Origin: Pomacea canaliculata
Lineage: Eukaryota > Mollusca > Gastropoda > Architaenioglossa > Ampullariidae
DNA: 64,000 bases
Direction of reading: 5' to 3'
Assembly (NCBI RefSeq): GCF_003073045.1
Contig: NC_037593.1
Location: forward strand, 12,966,735-13,030,734
Within the stretch, counting starts at the first letter, position 1. Each line of letters begins with the position of its first letter. The notes below the pieces were generated by a model. That model was not told the origin of the DNA and searched no databases. It worked only from the letters and a program-made list of their open reading frames with translations. The position numbers were made by a program, and so were the translations under genes. This document shows, one piece after another, positions 1-11,739 of the stretch.

Positions 1-1500
1 TCACAATTACACAGGCGGATTATCCAATGTTCTGCTTGTGTTTTCCACATCAATGTTGCTCACATCACTTGCGGCTGGCTGCTGTTCCTTGTTAGCGTCA
101 TGCTGATGGACATCTGTCTCTAACACAGGTTTCGGCGCATGTACCCAGGTAGTTGAAGGCGTCGAATAGGTGGTAGGGGAGAAGTGGGAACGTGACGGTG
201 AGGCCCCATGACGGTCGTCCCCCATCCGTCCTGACCTCTGATGGTGTTGTCTTTGGTCTTGCTGCCGTCGTTGCTCCCCCTGACGATATCTCTGTTGTCT
301 ATTTGGTTCCCTGCTTGGTCGCTGTTGCTGTCTTGTAACCCCCACCAGTTTCTTCTCTATGGGGTTGGTGTCTCCGTTCTTGATTTCCATTATGGATAGG
401 TCTATTAGTTTAACGAATAAACGACCTCCTGCCGCTGACCAGGCATCTAACACTCCATCGTGTTGCCGCAGACGATTTAGTCTTTGTACATTTAATTTAG
501 TCAGGTCTTCTGTGATGACAACATTTGAGCCCTTAAGTTTATTTCTTGTTTTGATCACCTGATCTCTGTCCTTGCGCGACACGAATTTTATGATCACTGG
601 TCGAGGTTTGTTTGTCGTCACTCTCCCCACTCGATGAAGTGTTGAAATTTTGGCACTATCAATATCTCTCAAACCAAGCACATTCTGAATCATATGCAGT
701 ATTTTTTTTTTCACATTCTGCAGGTGTTTCTTCTTTTCTGTCTCCCTGTATCCCGAACACACGTATGGATTCACGTCGTGAGTACTGTTCCAGCACGTTG
801 ATTTGTTCCTTCTGCTCTGCACATTGTATTCTCAAACTTTGTGATTCTTCCTCCAAGCTGTTTACTTGGTTTTGCGTTTGTTCTAAGATTTGTTTTAGCA
901 GATCGTTTTCAGTTCTTAATTCAACAAAGTGCTTGTAAGAATTTCTAATTTTTTATCAATTTGCTCAGCAAGTGAACATCTGCTGTTTTCTATCAGTTGT
1001 TTCATCGAATCGGTCGTTTTCTGTAAGGCCTCGAGTCTTTCTACAATAGCAGCATTGTCACCTTGTTTGACGACAAAGGCCTGTGTAAGTAGCGTTTGTT
1101 GCCTGTCTCTAGACTGCGACGGCCTACCTTTTTTGGACTTACTATCCGATCTCTCACGAAGACGGCCTGTTCTCTCTTCTCCGTCCGTTATTTTGGAGCT
1201 TTCCATCGCACTTTCTTCAGAACTTGAAGCCTTCTTTCTTTTTTTGTCCTTTTGTTTCATTGAGGCCATAACCTGGCCCGTGTTCACCAAAGCTTAGAGT
1301 TGTTTACGAAGTCGGCAGAAGCAGAACTCACCACGTCTCACAATCAGTTATTCTTTTGTAACACAGCGGGCGCAGAAACACAGCGGGCGCAGAAATCTTT
1401 CATTTGTACATTCCCTGATTCTTTTTTACTATTTTTTACTATTTTTTAAACATCTTCAACATCGATTGAAGCCGGTTTAGGGAAAATTTTTTCTCCCATA
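1..1500 (-). mobile_element. LINE (non-LTR retrotransposon), 5' part with ORF1
   Basis: A minus-strand non-LTR retrotransposon appears to enter from the left edge, with its 5' end near 1,500. Only the 5' leader and ORF1 lie in the window; the reverse transcriptase ORF would be beyond base 1. The leader holds a short direct repeat (ACAGCGGGCGCAGAAA, twice near 1,363-1,398). The right boundary is inferred from where similarity to the neighbouring Ig gene exon stops (about 1,548). The clade cannot be assigned from ORF1 alone. Confidence 0.6.
7..1290 (-). pseudogene. LINE ORF1 protein (coiled coil plus RRM-like domain), frameshifted
   Basis: Read on the minus strand from the ATG at 1,290, the product starts with a lysine/serine-rich basic segment, continues into a heptad-like coiled coil (EQINVLEQYSRRESIRVFG is its end), then an RRM-like domain with the LINE ORF1 pattern HRVGR...RPVIIKF...ITEDLT, and ends in a Gln/Arg-rich low-complexity tail with a stop at 7. 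This layout is that of L1-like ORF1 RNA-binding proteins. The reading frame changes twice, near 940 and at the A-run near 710, so this copy probably cannot make a full ORF1 protein. It lies directly downstream of a truncated Ig gene exon on the same strand. Confidence 0.65.
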
Positions 1501-1547
1501 CACAGGAGCATGTCCGTCAGCCATGCTGAACATCGCTCACCCACCCA

Positions 1548-2514
1548 TCTGACGTGATGTTGTTCAAAGTCACACTCCCGTCATGCCCCACGACTAGACG
1601 GCCCTACACAGGTCGTAAAAATAACAACAGAGATTGTATCATAGAGATAAGTGTCAATAAATACATCTATTAATCAATCCATAGATCAATCAGGCCATCT
1701 AGTTACCTCAAACATTCCTGTGGCAGGTACCGAGATGCTCGCCAGACTATTTTCTCCGTGAAAAACAAACGCGTCAAGAACAGTAACTTGAGGGTTTGGT
1801 TCATTCAGTATCAGGTTACTTCCCTTGCACTTGTGAAGTCTTGTGCCTGTGTCTTCTGCCTGCGAGGGATTTACAAACATTCCTTTCAAGCTGGTCACCG
1901 AGAAACCTGAATGAGGATAAAGTGTCAAGGAATATTACGATATTACATTAAATGGGGAATTTTTTTAATGAGTGTGTAGGGCTGATTATTATTGAGAAGA
2001 AGGGTCCATAAACTAAGTAAAACCAATGTCTGCTTTTATGTTCAGTAAACGTGTACCATAAATATGAAATTTGTATTTATAACATGAAATTTTGTTGAAT
2101 TTTTCTCGCTTTTATTATAGGTCTCTCTTTTAAGCTCACAGGAACATTTGTTTCAGCTTATCATCAGTAACAATGAAAAGATCGGAATAATAAATAGAAG
2201 TCAAAGATCTAAAGCAACAGCAGCACAATATCGTCTAATAAACAATTGTCACAAGCATGTCCAAGCCCAACATTCACAACCAATAAAATTAAATAACACT
2301 AGAATGAAAGATTCTCTCTCCAGGTTAACGATAATGAAGACCACTCACATCTGATGATGTTTTGTAACATTCCATTCACGTGCGACTGACGAGGACATAT
2401 CAGGCAAGTGATAACTACAATAACCTCAAGTCTTAACAAAGTTCAAATGAATAAGAAATTTAAGAAAAAAGGCTCACCATAAATGAAAAAGAGGAGAAGC
2501 AGTCTCAACGCCAT
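1548..2514 (-). pseudogene. 5' fragment of an Ig-lectin (FREP-like) gene, truncated
   Basis: Three exons are visible on the minus strand. Exon 1 (2,514-2,478) is 37 nt and encodes a signal peptide, MALRLLLLFFIYG, ending in phase 1 before GTGAGC. Exon 2 (1,906-1,707) encodes the first half of Ig domain 1, including KCKGSNLILNEPNPQVTV and SISVPATG, closely matching genes A-C. Exon 3 begins at 1,603 with GRLVVGHDGSVTLNN, but similarity to the paralogues is lost near 1,548, followed by a stop. The rest of Ig1, Ig2, the coil and the lectin head are missing here. Exon sizes and phases match the plus-strand genes, so it is a member of the same family in opposite orientation, cut where the LINE region begins. 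A continuation to the left of the window cannot be excluded. Confidence 0.7.
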
Positions 2515-3577
2515 TGCTGCTCCCAGGTGATGTGGCTGTTGTCTTGCTGATGAAAATATAGAGCACTTGCTTACAGGTTTCTTGAAGATTGTTAGTGTGT
2601 CAATCACAATGGACATTTGCGACACTCACCAAGATCTATGCTAGTCTTTACATATCTTGTAACATTTATAACTAACATTCAAGTCAGTGTGTGTGTGTGT
2701 GAGTGAGGATGTGCGTGTGTGTGTGAGTGAGAGAGAGAGAAGGAAATAATAAACGAGCGAATGATATTATTTAGGCCGTCAACACTATATTACAAGGGCC
2801 GGATGAACGCCTTACAGTGCATACAGACATAAAGCCACATAATCTTCTCAATCATTTACTCAGCAGAGTTACACAGATGTAACGCCTTAAAACGACTGGT
2901 GTAAAATGTTCAGTGAAATATGTGCAGCGGCCTATGTGCAGTTTCACCAACTTTACAACATACCGCACGGACATACAGACAAACTGACTGACCTTATGTG
3001 TCACGCAGACAGTCTTACTGGCTACTTACAAATTATCGTAGAGTGCAGACGGAACAACCTTGTCATCAACGCTGCTCGTCGTCAACCTCGCTAATTCGCC
3101 TGCTGCCGTCGCTATCGCCGCGATGATGTTGGCCAGAGGCTTTTATAGCATCTTGGACCAGAATCTCGCGCGGTGATGACGGAAGTTTCCACATCTGTTT
3201 TTCTTTATTTTTTGGAAGCTCGTTTTACGAATGTGCTGCAGTTATGTTAAACCCCTCTTCTACAGTGTTATATATTAACACTGTGTGATTGTATGTATAC
3301 CTCCTTTTTATCGAGGTTTGTTGGCCTTCAAACTGTAACATAAACAACTTCATTCTCCATCTATCTTCTCAGGCGGGTGGAAGACCATCAGATCTTTCCT
3401 GCCACTGGTAATATTAAAAGACCTCGCAAGTTTCAAGATAAACTAACTGAACTTCTGTATTTCACGAAGTCCTCTGGTCGTTTCATGCAATCTACTGACC
3501 ACCGCAGTTACTCCCAGATGTTCATCCTTACGACCAGTAACAACGGGGACCAGAATAACTAGTGATAGGGATATATG
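2515..3577. other. intergenic, no gene seen
   Basis: This AT-rich stretch holds a short GT/GA-rich low-complexity run (about 2,689-2,742) and no protein-like reading frame. It includes the upstream side of the minus-strand Ig fragment. Confidence 0.5.
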
Positions 3578-3693
3578 CAGTGTTCTCCATAGGAATGGGA
3601 ATCCCATGGGAATCCCATGGGAAACGTCCCATGGGACGGGATGGGATGGGATGGGACAGCACACATTTGTATTTCCCATGGTAGTCGATCCTT
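3578..3693. mobile_element. small MITE-like repeat with TGGGA tandem core, copy 1
   Basis: The segment begins CAGTGTTCTCCATAGGAAT, has a core of repeated CCCATGGGA and GGGAT units, and ends with a degraded inverted copy of its start. It is the same element as the one at 3,812-3,949, with a more eroded right end. Confidence 0.45.
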
Positions 3694-3811
3694 GATATTG
3701 TAAAATAAATTTACGCTGAAATTTGCATTGTCAGACTTTTTAAGCACAGGAAAAATACTTTTTTATTCCAGTTTCATTATGCCATGACTTTGTTAACATG
3801 TGTGCAATGTG

Positions 3812-3949
3812 CAGTGTTGTCCATAGGAATGTTATTACCATGGGAATCCCATGGGAAACGTCCCATGGGATTGGATGGGATGGGACAGGCATAAATTGCC
3901 ATGGGATGGGATGGGATGGGATAGAAAATATGTCCCATGGACAACCCTG
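3812..3949. mobile_element. small MITE-like repeat with TGGGA tandem core, copy 2
   Basis: Terminal inverted repeats can be read: the left end starts CAGTGTTGTCCATAGGAA and the reverse complement of the right end starts CAGGGTTGTCCATGGGA. Between them are CCCATGGGA palindromes and a GGGAT tandem run. The CAG...CTG ends resemble hAT-type MITEs, but no clear 8-bp target duplication was found, so the superfamily is a guess. Confidence 0.5.
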
Positions 3950-5490
3950 GATATATGTATGTCTGGATGTACGTACATATTTATTTTTCAATGAATTGGC
4001 AAATCGGGGAAAAAGTGAGCGTTGGGTTGCATTTGGTAAACTTATAGTTCTAATTTATTATTAAGTATTGCAGCTTTGAAGCACTGCTCGTGCATGATTT
4101 TGTAGATCATGGAAATAGTCAAGCAGCTGGACTACAGATAGAAATGTAGTACACACACACCCTCACAAACTAGCTTTCTCTTCCTCTCCTCTCTCTGCGA
4201 TTCTTTATCAACCTCTTTTTTTCTCTCTTCCTCTTTCATCCCCATCTCCGCTATTTCTCCCCACTCCTGGCTGCCCTCCACCTCACATCCTATTTTTTCC
4301 AAGAATGTGTCGCTGTCCTTGACCTGAACACGTTTCTACGCAGTTTTAACTGCCATGCACCACATCAGCGACTCGGTGCAACTTTTCTTTCTATGAAGAG
4401 TTCAGTGTCAGGTTTTTGGTGATGTCCGACAGCCACTTAATGTAGAATCTAAGAGAGTAAGCCTGTCAAAGTTGAACGGAACATTGTTATCGTTATTACT
4501 TATTTCGCTATGTAGTCTGCTGACTTAATGGTTGCTATATGGTTCATTATTGCCAATATTGTCGACTCAGTATCGCTGTCAGATGCCTGCTTGCGTTGCC
4601 TTTGTGTACTTTGACATGCTACACAGTGATACCTAGCTGGATCGTTTTTTCACCTTATAAGTTATTTTTACAAACATTTCTACTGGGGCAAACTAATTTC
4701 TAAATAAAATTTCTTGTAATAATAATATATAGCATTGACTTTCTAGGTCTGACATTCAGCTATTTTTTAATTTTTCTATAAATTGACAAATGGTTGGTTG
4801 TGCTGTTCTCATGTTACAACTACATCCGCAATACCACAACTGCAACCGAAGTGCTTACGTCAGTCAGTTGCCTGCATCCGCATACATTTTGTGGAAATCC
4901 GGGTCTGTGGGAATGTATGTAAAACTCTCTACAAATGTTCTTCAATTGATGCTTATCTTAGAAGTTTTCTTTTACACATTTGTGAACAGAAAGTGCGCAC
5001 TGTTGGAAATACAACGATCACAACTGTCTGTCTGTTGGTCGGTTTGTCGGTCGGTCTGTCGGTCTGCCTGTCTGTCTGTTTGTTTGTGACGCGTACTTAT
5101 GTTTATTTCGATGACCTACGAGCTCGTACATAATGTTTATTATAAAAGATTAGTTGAATATTTCTGAGGTCAGATTCACTTCACTTCACTGTACTATTTC
5201 ACAATGAGAATCAAATGCTTAGTCTCCCAGCAAGTAAGGCAAGGATGTAGAAACACCATGAGAGAGGTTCTAACTCTACAATCTATAAATAGCCTCTTGT
5301 GAGAATGGCCTGACTTGCAGACAGCACCTCAATCAAGACTGCAACAGGAGAGGAAGAGACAAAGCTTGCGACAAGCATAGTTTTCTTTGAAATTAAAGAA
5401 GGAAAAAATTCTTGTCATCTGCACTGCACAGTATTGTAAATTAGGAAGTTTGATTGTTCACTATGGTATTTAAGCTGAGTCGTTTAAACT
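3950..5490. other. intergenic; diverged 5'-flank copy of gene A/B/C upstream region
   Basis: No gene is seen. Between about 4,920 and 5,360 there is a diverged copy of the DNA upstream of genes B (12,415-12,720) and C (19,140-19,460): the word GATGCTTATCTT followed by a match around CAAGGATG, GTTCTAAC and CAGACAGCAC occurs in the same order in all three. It therefore probably belongs to the 5' region of gene A. Confidence 0.45.
5025..5088 (+). repeat. GTCT/GTCG tetranucleotide repeat
   Basis: An imperfect run of GTCT, GTCG and GTTT units. It lies in the diverged upstream flank of gene A, roughly where the B and C flanks carry the 9-bp TGTTGTATA minisatellite. Confidence 0.7.
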
Positions 5491-5494
5491 GTCG

Positions 5495-5690
5495 TTTATA
5501 AAACCCTCTTGTTTAGTTAGCGAATGTAACAGAACTCATCACAACTGATCACAAAGGAGTAGAGAAATTACATACCTTGGCAGTCTAGTAACAACAGATG
5601 TAGATACAGAAAAGAATGTGAGGAACAGACTAATCAAAGAAATTTGTAAGTCCAAATCGCTAAGCGTGGTTGGCCAAAAGAAACATGACA
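5495..5690 (+). mobile_element. short LINE reverse-transcriptase C-terminal fragment
   Basis: One frame reads YLGSLVTTDVDTEKNVRNRL followed by a lysine-rich stretch. This is the pattern seen just after the catalytic part of many LINE reverse transcriptases (YLG, then D...I/V..R). Nothing else of the element is recognisable, so it is a short dead fragment upstream of gene A. The call rests on one motif. Confidence 0.45.
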
Positions 5691-6071
5691 AAGGTTAGTA
5701 GAACGACAATTAAAGGACCCAAAACTGTCCTGAAGGTCTCTAGTGGATGCCTTATATGTGCTGCAGTAGGTATAAAGAAGAGCAACTTTTACGTGTTGCA
5801 CCAACATTTAGTTAGGTTTTATGTCAATAATCAAACTGTAATAACGCAGAAAGAAAAATCAAACTGCCAATGTCTGGGTTTTTTTTCTCCGGTTTACAGA
5901 TAGGCACGCGCAGCTTCCCACTTCACCCACCAAATATGTACGTGAGATATAACTTACAAAACATATCTGCACATTATATTATTATTTGTTGAGTTACCAC
6001 ATCTCCAGTTACAAGTGTGTTAACCATGTGTCTGTTCACAAGAGGTCACATCCCGCCGCATCCAAGACAAA

Positions 6072-9000
6072 ATGGCGGCAACATGGCTTCTCGTCACTCT
6101 CATCTGGGGTAAGTGTTCTTTGCTCTCATCTCACACTGCAGCTGAAACAAATCTCCACTTCTACTCTACCAAGACTGATAAATGTTGATTTCCTATGACA
6201 GCTAAAAGGCGGGAATCGAGTATCGAGAAGCGACTCATATATTTTTGTATTTACCAGACACCGCTGCTCCCATTATTCTGCCTTCAATGGAGTATACCCC
6301 TGTTACACAAAGCTGCCTCTCTTGAGAATCTGATTACAGTTACATCTTCTGCACTTGTGCATACGATTCCTTTTCAAGAATTAATTAATCCGGGAAATAT
6401 TTCTGTACTGACAAAACCGATCTGAAGAATATTTATTTCGTCGTTAAATGAAACCGATATAATCTGGACATTATCCATTCTCTAAATACAAAAATAGAAA
6501 TGACATGAACACATGAACAACGGCTATATGGTAACAGTTTTAGATTCATGTATCATTGGTTTAATTATATATCATTGTTGTAATATCCGCATACATACAG
6601 CAAGTACACATATACATGTTTCGGTTAAGACCTGCAGATAGTTGGTCACGTGTACCGTATTTATTTATATATAGTTGCTGTTATAATCACATCCCTTTAG
6701 TAAAACCAGCACAAGGTGCACTATATTAATATCTATGTGGTATTTAATCTACTACCTGAGATATTTATATATACTTCTTTAGAAAATATAAACATCATCA
6801 CGTTTGTCGCACGAGATTGATAATAGTGTGAACACATGCTTACTCATTACTTCCATTATAACTAAATGTACCCAACTATCATCTTCTATCTTCGGGTCCC
6901 CTGGCAGCCTGTTTAAAAGGAATGAGTGTGCATACCGCGGAGACAAACGAAACAGATCTCAGCATCGTGACACAGTGCAAGGGAAGTAACCTGACACTGC
7001 ACGAGGCCACTCCACGAGTTACTGTTCGTTACGTGTTTCGTGGAGGAGAAACTCTCGCCAGTGCGTCTGTACCGGCCACGGGAAAGCTTAAGGTAAGTGA
7101 TAAATAAAGAAGTAAATGGAAAAGTTTTGGTATATCTCTTATTTTTAAATATTTCTCCTTTTTTCACAGGGCCGTCTGATTGTGAACAGCGATGGACGAG
7201 TGACTCTGACCGACCTGAAGTCACATGACCTCGGGACGTACGGTGTGGAGGTGCAACTGGCTGAAGACAAGCGAATACACAGCATCGGACTGGTCGTCAG
7301 GGGTAGGAAAAATAAGCGGGTAGACAGAGTTGAAATGCAGAAAAAAAAGGATGTATATCATATAGCATTGGGCTGGTCGTTAGAGAAATCGTGTCACACG
7401 ACAGTTTTGTTTGCGTGACCGGCGGCAATGTTAGCTAAACAAAACATGTACATGAAATATTTTAATGTACTCTTTTATTTTCAACTTTCGATGCAGAACC
7501 GCCTAAAACAGTCGACGGGAAGTTATTTGTGATGAAGAATTACTTTTCAGACAGTGGTTCTATTCATCTAACATGTGGTACCTTTACAACTCTAGGCTTT
7601 CCGCCCGTTTCAGCAGTATGGAAGGTATGCTGAAGCAAATAAGCTCATAGTAGATTTTTAACAAGGAAGGAAAAAAGAAAAAAATTGAGGGAGTGGTAAA
7701 GAGAGAGAGAGAAAGAGAGAGAGAAAGAGAGAGAAAGCTAGCAATCGAGACAGTGCATGCACTTGCTTCCATAGAGATGAGATATAAAATAATGTTTGAC
7801 ACTTTCAGTCTGTTGAATATATATAAACTGTTAATTACAACTATGTAAGATTTGTGCTTTCTTGCTTATTTGCACACACATCAGTATCTGTGTGTGCGCG
7901 TGTACCTGAGTGTGTGTGTTTGAGCATGTACATTACATGCGTTTGCAAATGTCAAACAAGACATTTCACACACATACATGTACTTTATTTTCACAGGATC
8001 CCGCAGGTCGAGCACTAAGCAGCGATGGGTTTAAGGATGAGTACTTTTACCTGGATGTACCTGCCGACACGGCGGACTCTGGTGACTACTGCTGTCAGCT
8101 GGACTGCCGAGCCCCCGACTTCTGTTGTCTTGACGACCAGTCGCCGTTAAGGTCATGCGCAACGGTGCACGTGCAGACAAACAAGAAGGTCGAGGTCGTG
8201 ACAAAGGAGAGTGTGTCACTAGAAGCCTTTTCACAATTACAGCAGCAAGTCTTGGACTTGGCCAGGAGCCAGCAGGAGTCACATGACGGGGGATGCCGCC
8301 AGAGTGCTGTGACCGCGATAGCTCATCTGGCTGAACTTCAAGCCAAATCCGACGCTTACCTGAACACAGTAAAAAGCTTTGAAAAGGAGCTAGAGAGAAG
8401 CCTGGAGAATGTGAAGAACATCAGCGCAGAGGATCGAGTTAAACTACAAATAGAAACTAATCAGATGTTGCAGAATGTTCAACTTCAGCTGGATTATAAT
8501 ATTTCTAAAGCTATGGAAACCTGCAATGACTTTCAGCAACAGCTAAGAGTTGAAGATATGAAGCTCGAGTTAAACCAGACCACACTTTCTACAAGTGTAG
8601 AAGCCCTGGAACAGAGGTTAGACAAAGACTTCCTAGAAATGAGTAAAAGTAGTGCTAAGATGCAAAATAATCTCGAGACAAACATGAAGTCCATGCAAAG
8701 TCTTGAAGCGCAAATGAACAACTTCTCGAAGGTCGCTGATAAAAGATTTGTACAACTGGAAGCTGAGAGGACAAACAGAACGGCAAATCTCCAGCAAGCA
8801 ATAACTAAGGACGTATCAAAGTTAGAAGAAACACTGTCAGCACTCGAGAGAAAACTGTCAGCTATGGAGGAAACGTTCGAGAAAAAGATGGTACAGCAAA
8901 TATCAGACATGAAAATTTCCTTCACTCAATACCAACAGACCACTGCACAGGAACTGACCGACGTCAGAGGGAGAACGGACACTCGGCTGTCACAACTCGA

Positions 9001-9235
9001 GAGAAGACTGTCAACTTCGGAGAATACTATCAACAGTCATGTGACCAGCTCAAGCCAGTCACATACAAGCTTAGTTTCGGAGTTGGCGGCATTCGTTAGG
9101 AAGACAAATGCAGTGACTGAGTGTATGTATATATCTCTGCATTATTTTCAAAGTGCACGATTCGTTTGTTATAACTAATTAAGCGATGTATTCTTACATT
9201 TATTCTCCGAAGACAATGTACTCCTCTAAATCTTT

Positions 9236-9291
<56 letters not shown>

Positions 9292-10674
9292 TTTTTGCGA
9301 CAGATTACACGATTGACATGAAAAAAACGTTTGCACATTGAAAAAAAAGACATTTTTCTCCCCTAACTTCCCTTTCCTTCCAAATTGTGCGCTAAACATT
9401 TGTTCAAATATGTCTTGAAAATATTTGTATTGAAAATGAGTTCCTTCCTGTGTCTTTCAGCACTAAAGAATCAACTAACAACAATGAACAATCAGCTGAC
9501 AGCAAAACGATGTGAGTTGTTTGTTTTCTTTGTATGGAGCTCACATTTATTAAATGTTCTTAACAAGGTTAAATGTTCCCTTCAGTGGTGTTCTTCAATC
9601 AGGACTTGAATACTGTGTATCCTGACACAAATGAGAGAACACGCTCACGATCATCACCTCCACGTTATCAGGGTACCCGGGTACACTCACTCATAGACTA
9701 ACAAGACACACAGGCAGACGTCAGTTACAGCAGGATATATACCTTAAGTTAGATCAGTGATGCCCAACCTTTTTCGGCCTGCGGGCCATACACATTTCCG
9801 ACACGCGTGTCACGGGCCACTTTACCGCAAAAATACAAAAAAAAAAAAAAATAAAAAAATAAAAAATAGAGCAGATACCATTTTTATTAGAAACAAGTTG
9901 TACTTACCATTAATTATGTAGTAATTAGTGGGATATTTGAAGCTGTTTTCCCAAAACCAACTTCTGAATATCCGGCTGCATCGTAGAGACACCAAGTCGG
10001 AGAACTGAATCGAAATGTTTGTCCATCGAAAAAAAGATTGGGAAACGCCCCTACATAGGGATAAATACTTCTTCCTTTTTTTTTCTTTTTTTCCGTTTTT
10101 TAGGTCTTTTTTTATTACTAACATGCCGATTTCTTGCACTGTGGGCAGAAGTTTCGCGGGCCGGATGGCACCGCTTCGCGGGCCGAATATGGCCCGCGGG
10201 CCGTAGGTTGGGCATCCCTGCCTTACAGGTTTTTTCTTTGTGTTTTCGACTTATTGTTTTTATTACGCTACTAGCATCGAAAGATTTTACACCTAGACGT
10301 GAATTAGGGATTTATATATTTGTACGGTTTTTGTATTTAATTGCATGCATACTGTTTTTTTTTTTTTTGTCCTCTTGATTTGTGCTTTGTAAGCAGGTGA
10401 GTCTGGCGTCAAACACTTCTCGCCGCATGATCAGCCCAGTGATGGGTCACTGTGGAGAACTAAAACAGATCACGTCGACTTTACCCGCCCCTTCACAACC
10501 AAGCCGACGGTGGCTATTGGCATCACTAGTCTCGACGTAAGCAACTGGTCTAATTTGAGGATCCAGGTACGTGTTGGTACCATCTCCACTTCCGGTTTCG
10601 ACGTGCATGCCTCAGAGTGGAGTGATACATACACCTACAGCGTGGCTGCCGTCTGGATGGCTTGTAACGTCTGA
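6072..10674 (+). CDS. gene A: secreted Ig-Ig-coiled coil-H-type lectin protein
   Basis: Exons: 6072-6108, 6908-7092, 7170-7302, 7497-7624, 7997-9122, 9461-9511, 10397-10674. They join in frame to 645 aa. Residues 1-13 are a signal peptide (MAATWLLVTLIW). Ig1 spans about 14-118, with the B-strand CKGSNLTL but no F-strand Cys (TYGVEV). Ig2 spans 119-221 and is canonical (LTCGTF; DSGDYCCQLDC). Residues 222-553 form a long coiled coil ending in a 17-aa mini-exon. Residues 554-645 are an H-type lectin domain (VDFTRPFTTKPTVAIGI, SGFDVHASEWSDT, AAVWMAC), the fold of Helix agglutinin, which binds GalNAc. The layout is that of snail FREPs and CREPs with a different head, so a secreted pattern-recognition lectin that multimerises through the coil is inferred. 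Codon phase at every junction supports the model; the donor of exon 5 is GTATGT at 9123. Intron 6 carries a MITE absent from gene B. Confidence 0.85.
7700..7737 (+). repeat. GA-rich microsatellite in gene A intron 4
   Basis: An imperfect (GA)n run with GAAA interruptions. It is intronic and has no visible counterpart at the same place in genes B and C. Confidence 0.8.
9238..9291 (+). repeat. (CAT)n microsatellite in gene A intron 5
   Basis: A pure CAT/ATC trinucleotide run of about 18 units. Gene B has a TCC-rich run at the same intron position (16,554-16,604), so a trinucleotide tract was probably present before duplication and then evolved separately. Confidence 0.9.
9755..10220. mobile_element. 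hAT-like MITE in gene A intron 6
   Basis: The ends are inverted repeats of roughly 30 bp: left CAGTGATGCCCAACCT, right (reverse complement) CAGGGATGCCCAACCT, each followed by a GGCC-rich stretch. Such CAG-GG..CCCAACCT ends are typical of hAT elements. There is no transposase frame. An 8-bp target duplication is not obvious. Gene B lacks the element at the matching position (around 17,070), so it inserted after the A/B duplication. Confidence 0.75.
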
Positions 10675-11733
10675 AGAAAAAGCACGACAACGAGCAGCGC
10701 CTCTTCTTAGCGCGTGCCATCCATTCTCAGACAGATCTTAGATATCCCTGACCGTTTGTGATTACATGTACTTCCTGTTTACAACCGACAACTAAATCTT
10801 CAGATATTTTCTAATTTAAAAGTTGTCTGTATCTACCAGGTAACGTTCGTGTCAGCTACACATGGATGATAGATTTGTGCACTTTCATTTGGCATACTAT
10901 GAGAACCGGATATATGTATATATACACGTATACAATATATAAAATTCAATTACATAATGTTTTCTATTTCAATATTCTCACTGACATGCGCTCGCACACA
11001 CACACACACATACAGAAATTTGTGTAAGCACAACGGGCAGCTCAGGCGTTCAAACGATCAGTATATCGTTTGGAACTGCGATAATGTGGGTATGTGACAT
11101 TTTAAAATGTAGCTAATGAAAAAATGACTAATTTGTTATCGCATCTAAACATGGGTGTATATATATCTACAAACTCACATTGCCACATATATACAAAATA
11201 AAAACGTAAAATTACACATATCCACACAAATATTTACATGTAAGTCTACACATTTGTCCCTAACAATATCAAGACAAAAATGTATACACACTTCTACACA
11301 ATTACTGACAAATCTATGTATTCGTGTATACGCATATCGACACATAAATCTATTTATACCCCTGTGTTTATATATATATACTTATGTGTGCACATTACCA
11401 TTCTTAGGTCTCCCATTGCATTTACACAGGATTATCTCAGCCTGTCCATCCAAAAGCTGCCGTGCAAATAGATAGATGGCTGATTTATCTGGGATGATGT
11501 ATGCATGTTTTTTTTTTAGTCTGTCTCCATCTGGGGCCTCTCTCTCTCTCTCTTCCTCTGATTTGGTCGTTCTGTCTTTCCGTTTCTTGGTTTCCATCAC
11601 TGGTATGTTTAATATGGTTCTATAATTTTCCTTTTGTCATTCATTTCTCTCCATATATATATCTACAAGCTAAGTCTAAGTTTTTGTGTGTTCGCGAATG
11701 TGACCCTCCAGTGTACAGTTGTGTCGTGTACTT
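10675..11733 (+). other. gene A 3' untranslated/flanking region
   Basis: Sequence after the gene A stop is collinear with that after gene B (17,531 onward) apart from local insertions. A CA run and AT-rich words at about 10,910-11,400 make up most of the difference. No other gene is seen. Confidence 0.5.
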
Positions 11734-11739
11734 AATAAA
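11734..11739 (+). terminator. probable polyadenylation signal of gene A
   Basis: AATAAA in a context (TAATAAAGACATTCAAGCCAG) that is conserved at the matching place after gene B. About 1 kb after the stop codon. Distance and conservation support it, but no transcript end is known. Confidence 0.45.

Noticed and set aside
3590-3950. GGGAT-rich runs as telomere-like repeats
   Set aside because: The unit is not TTAGGG, and the runs sit inside elements with inverted ends.
7910-7996. A long open frame that starts upstream of gene A exon 5
   Set aside because: The part before 7,997 is intron: it ends in TTTTCACAG at the same place as in genes B and C, and the exon 4 phase requires this acceptor.
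9238-9291. Regular short repeats as a CRISPR array
   Set aside because: They are simple trinucleotide repeats with no spacers in an animal intron; no CRISPR array exists in the window.
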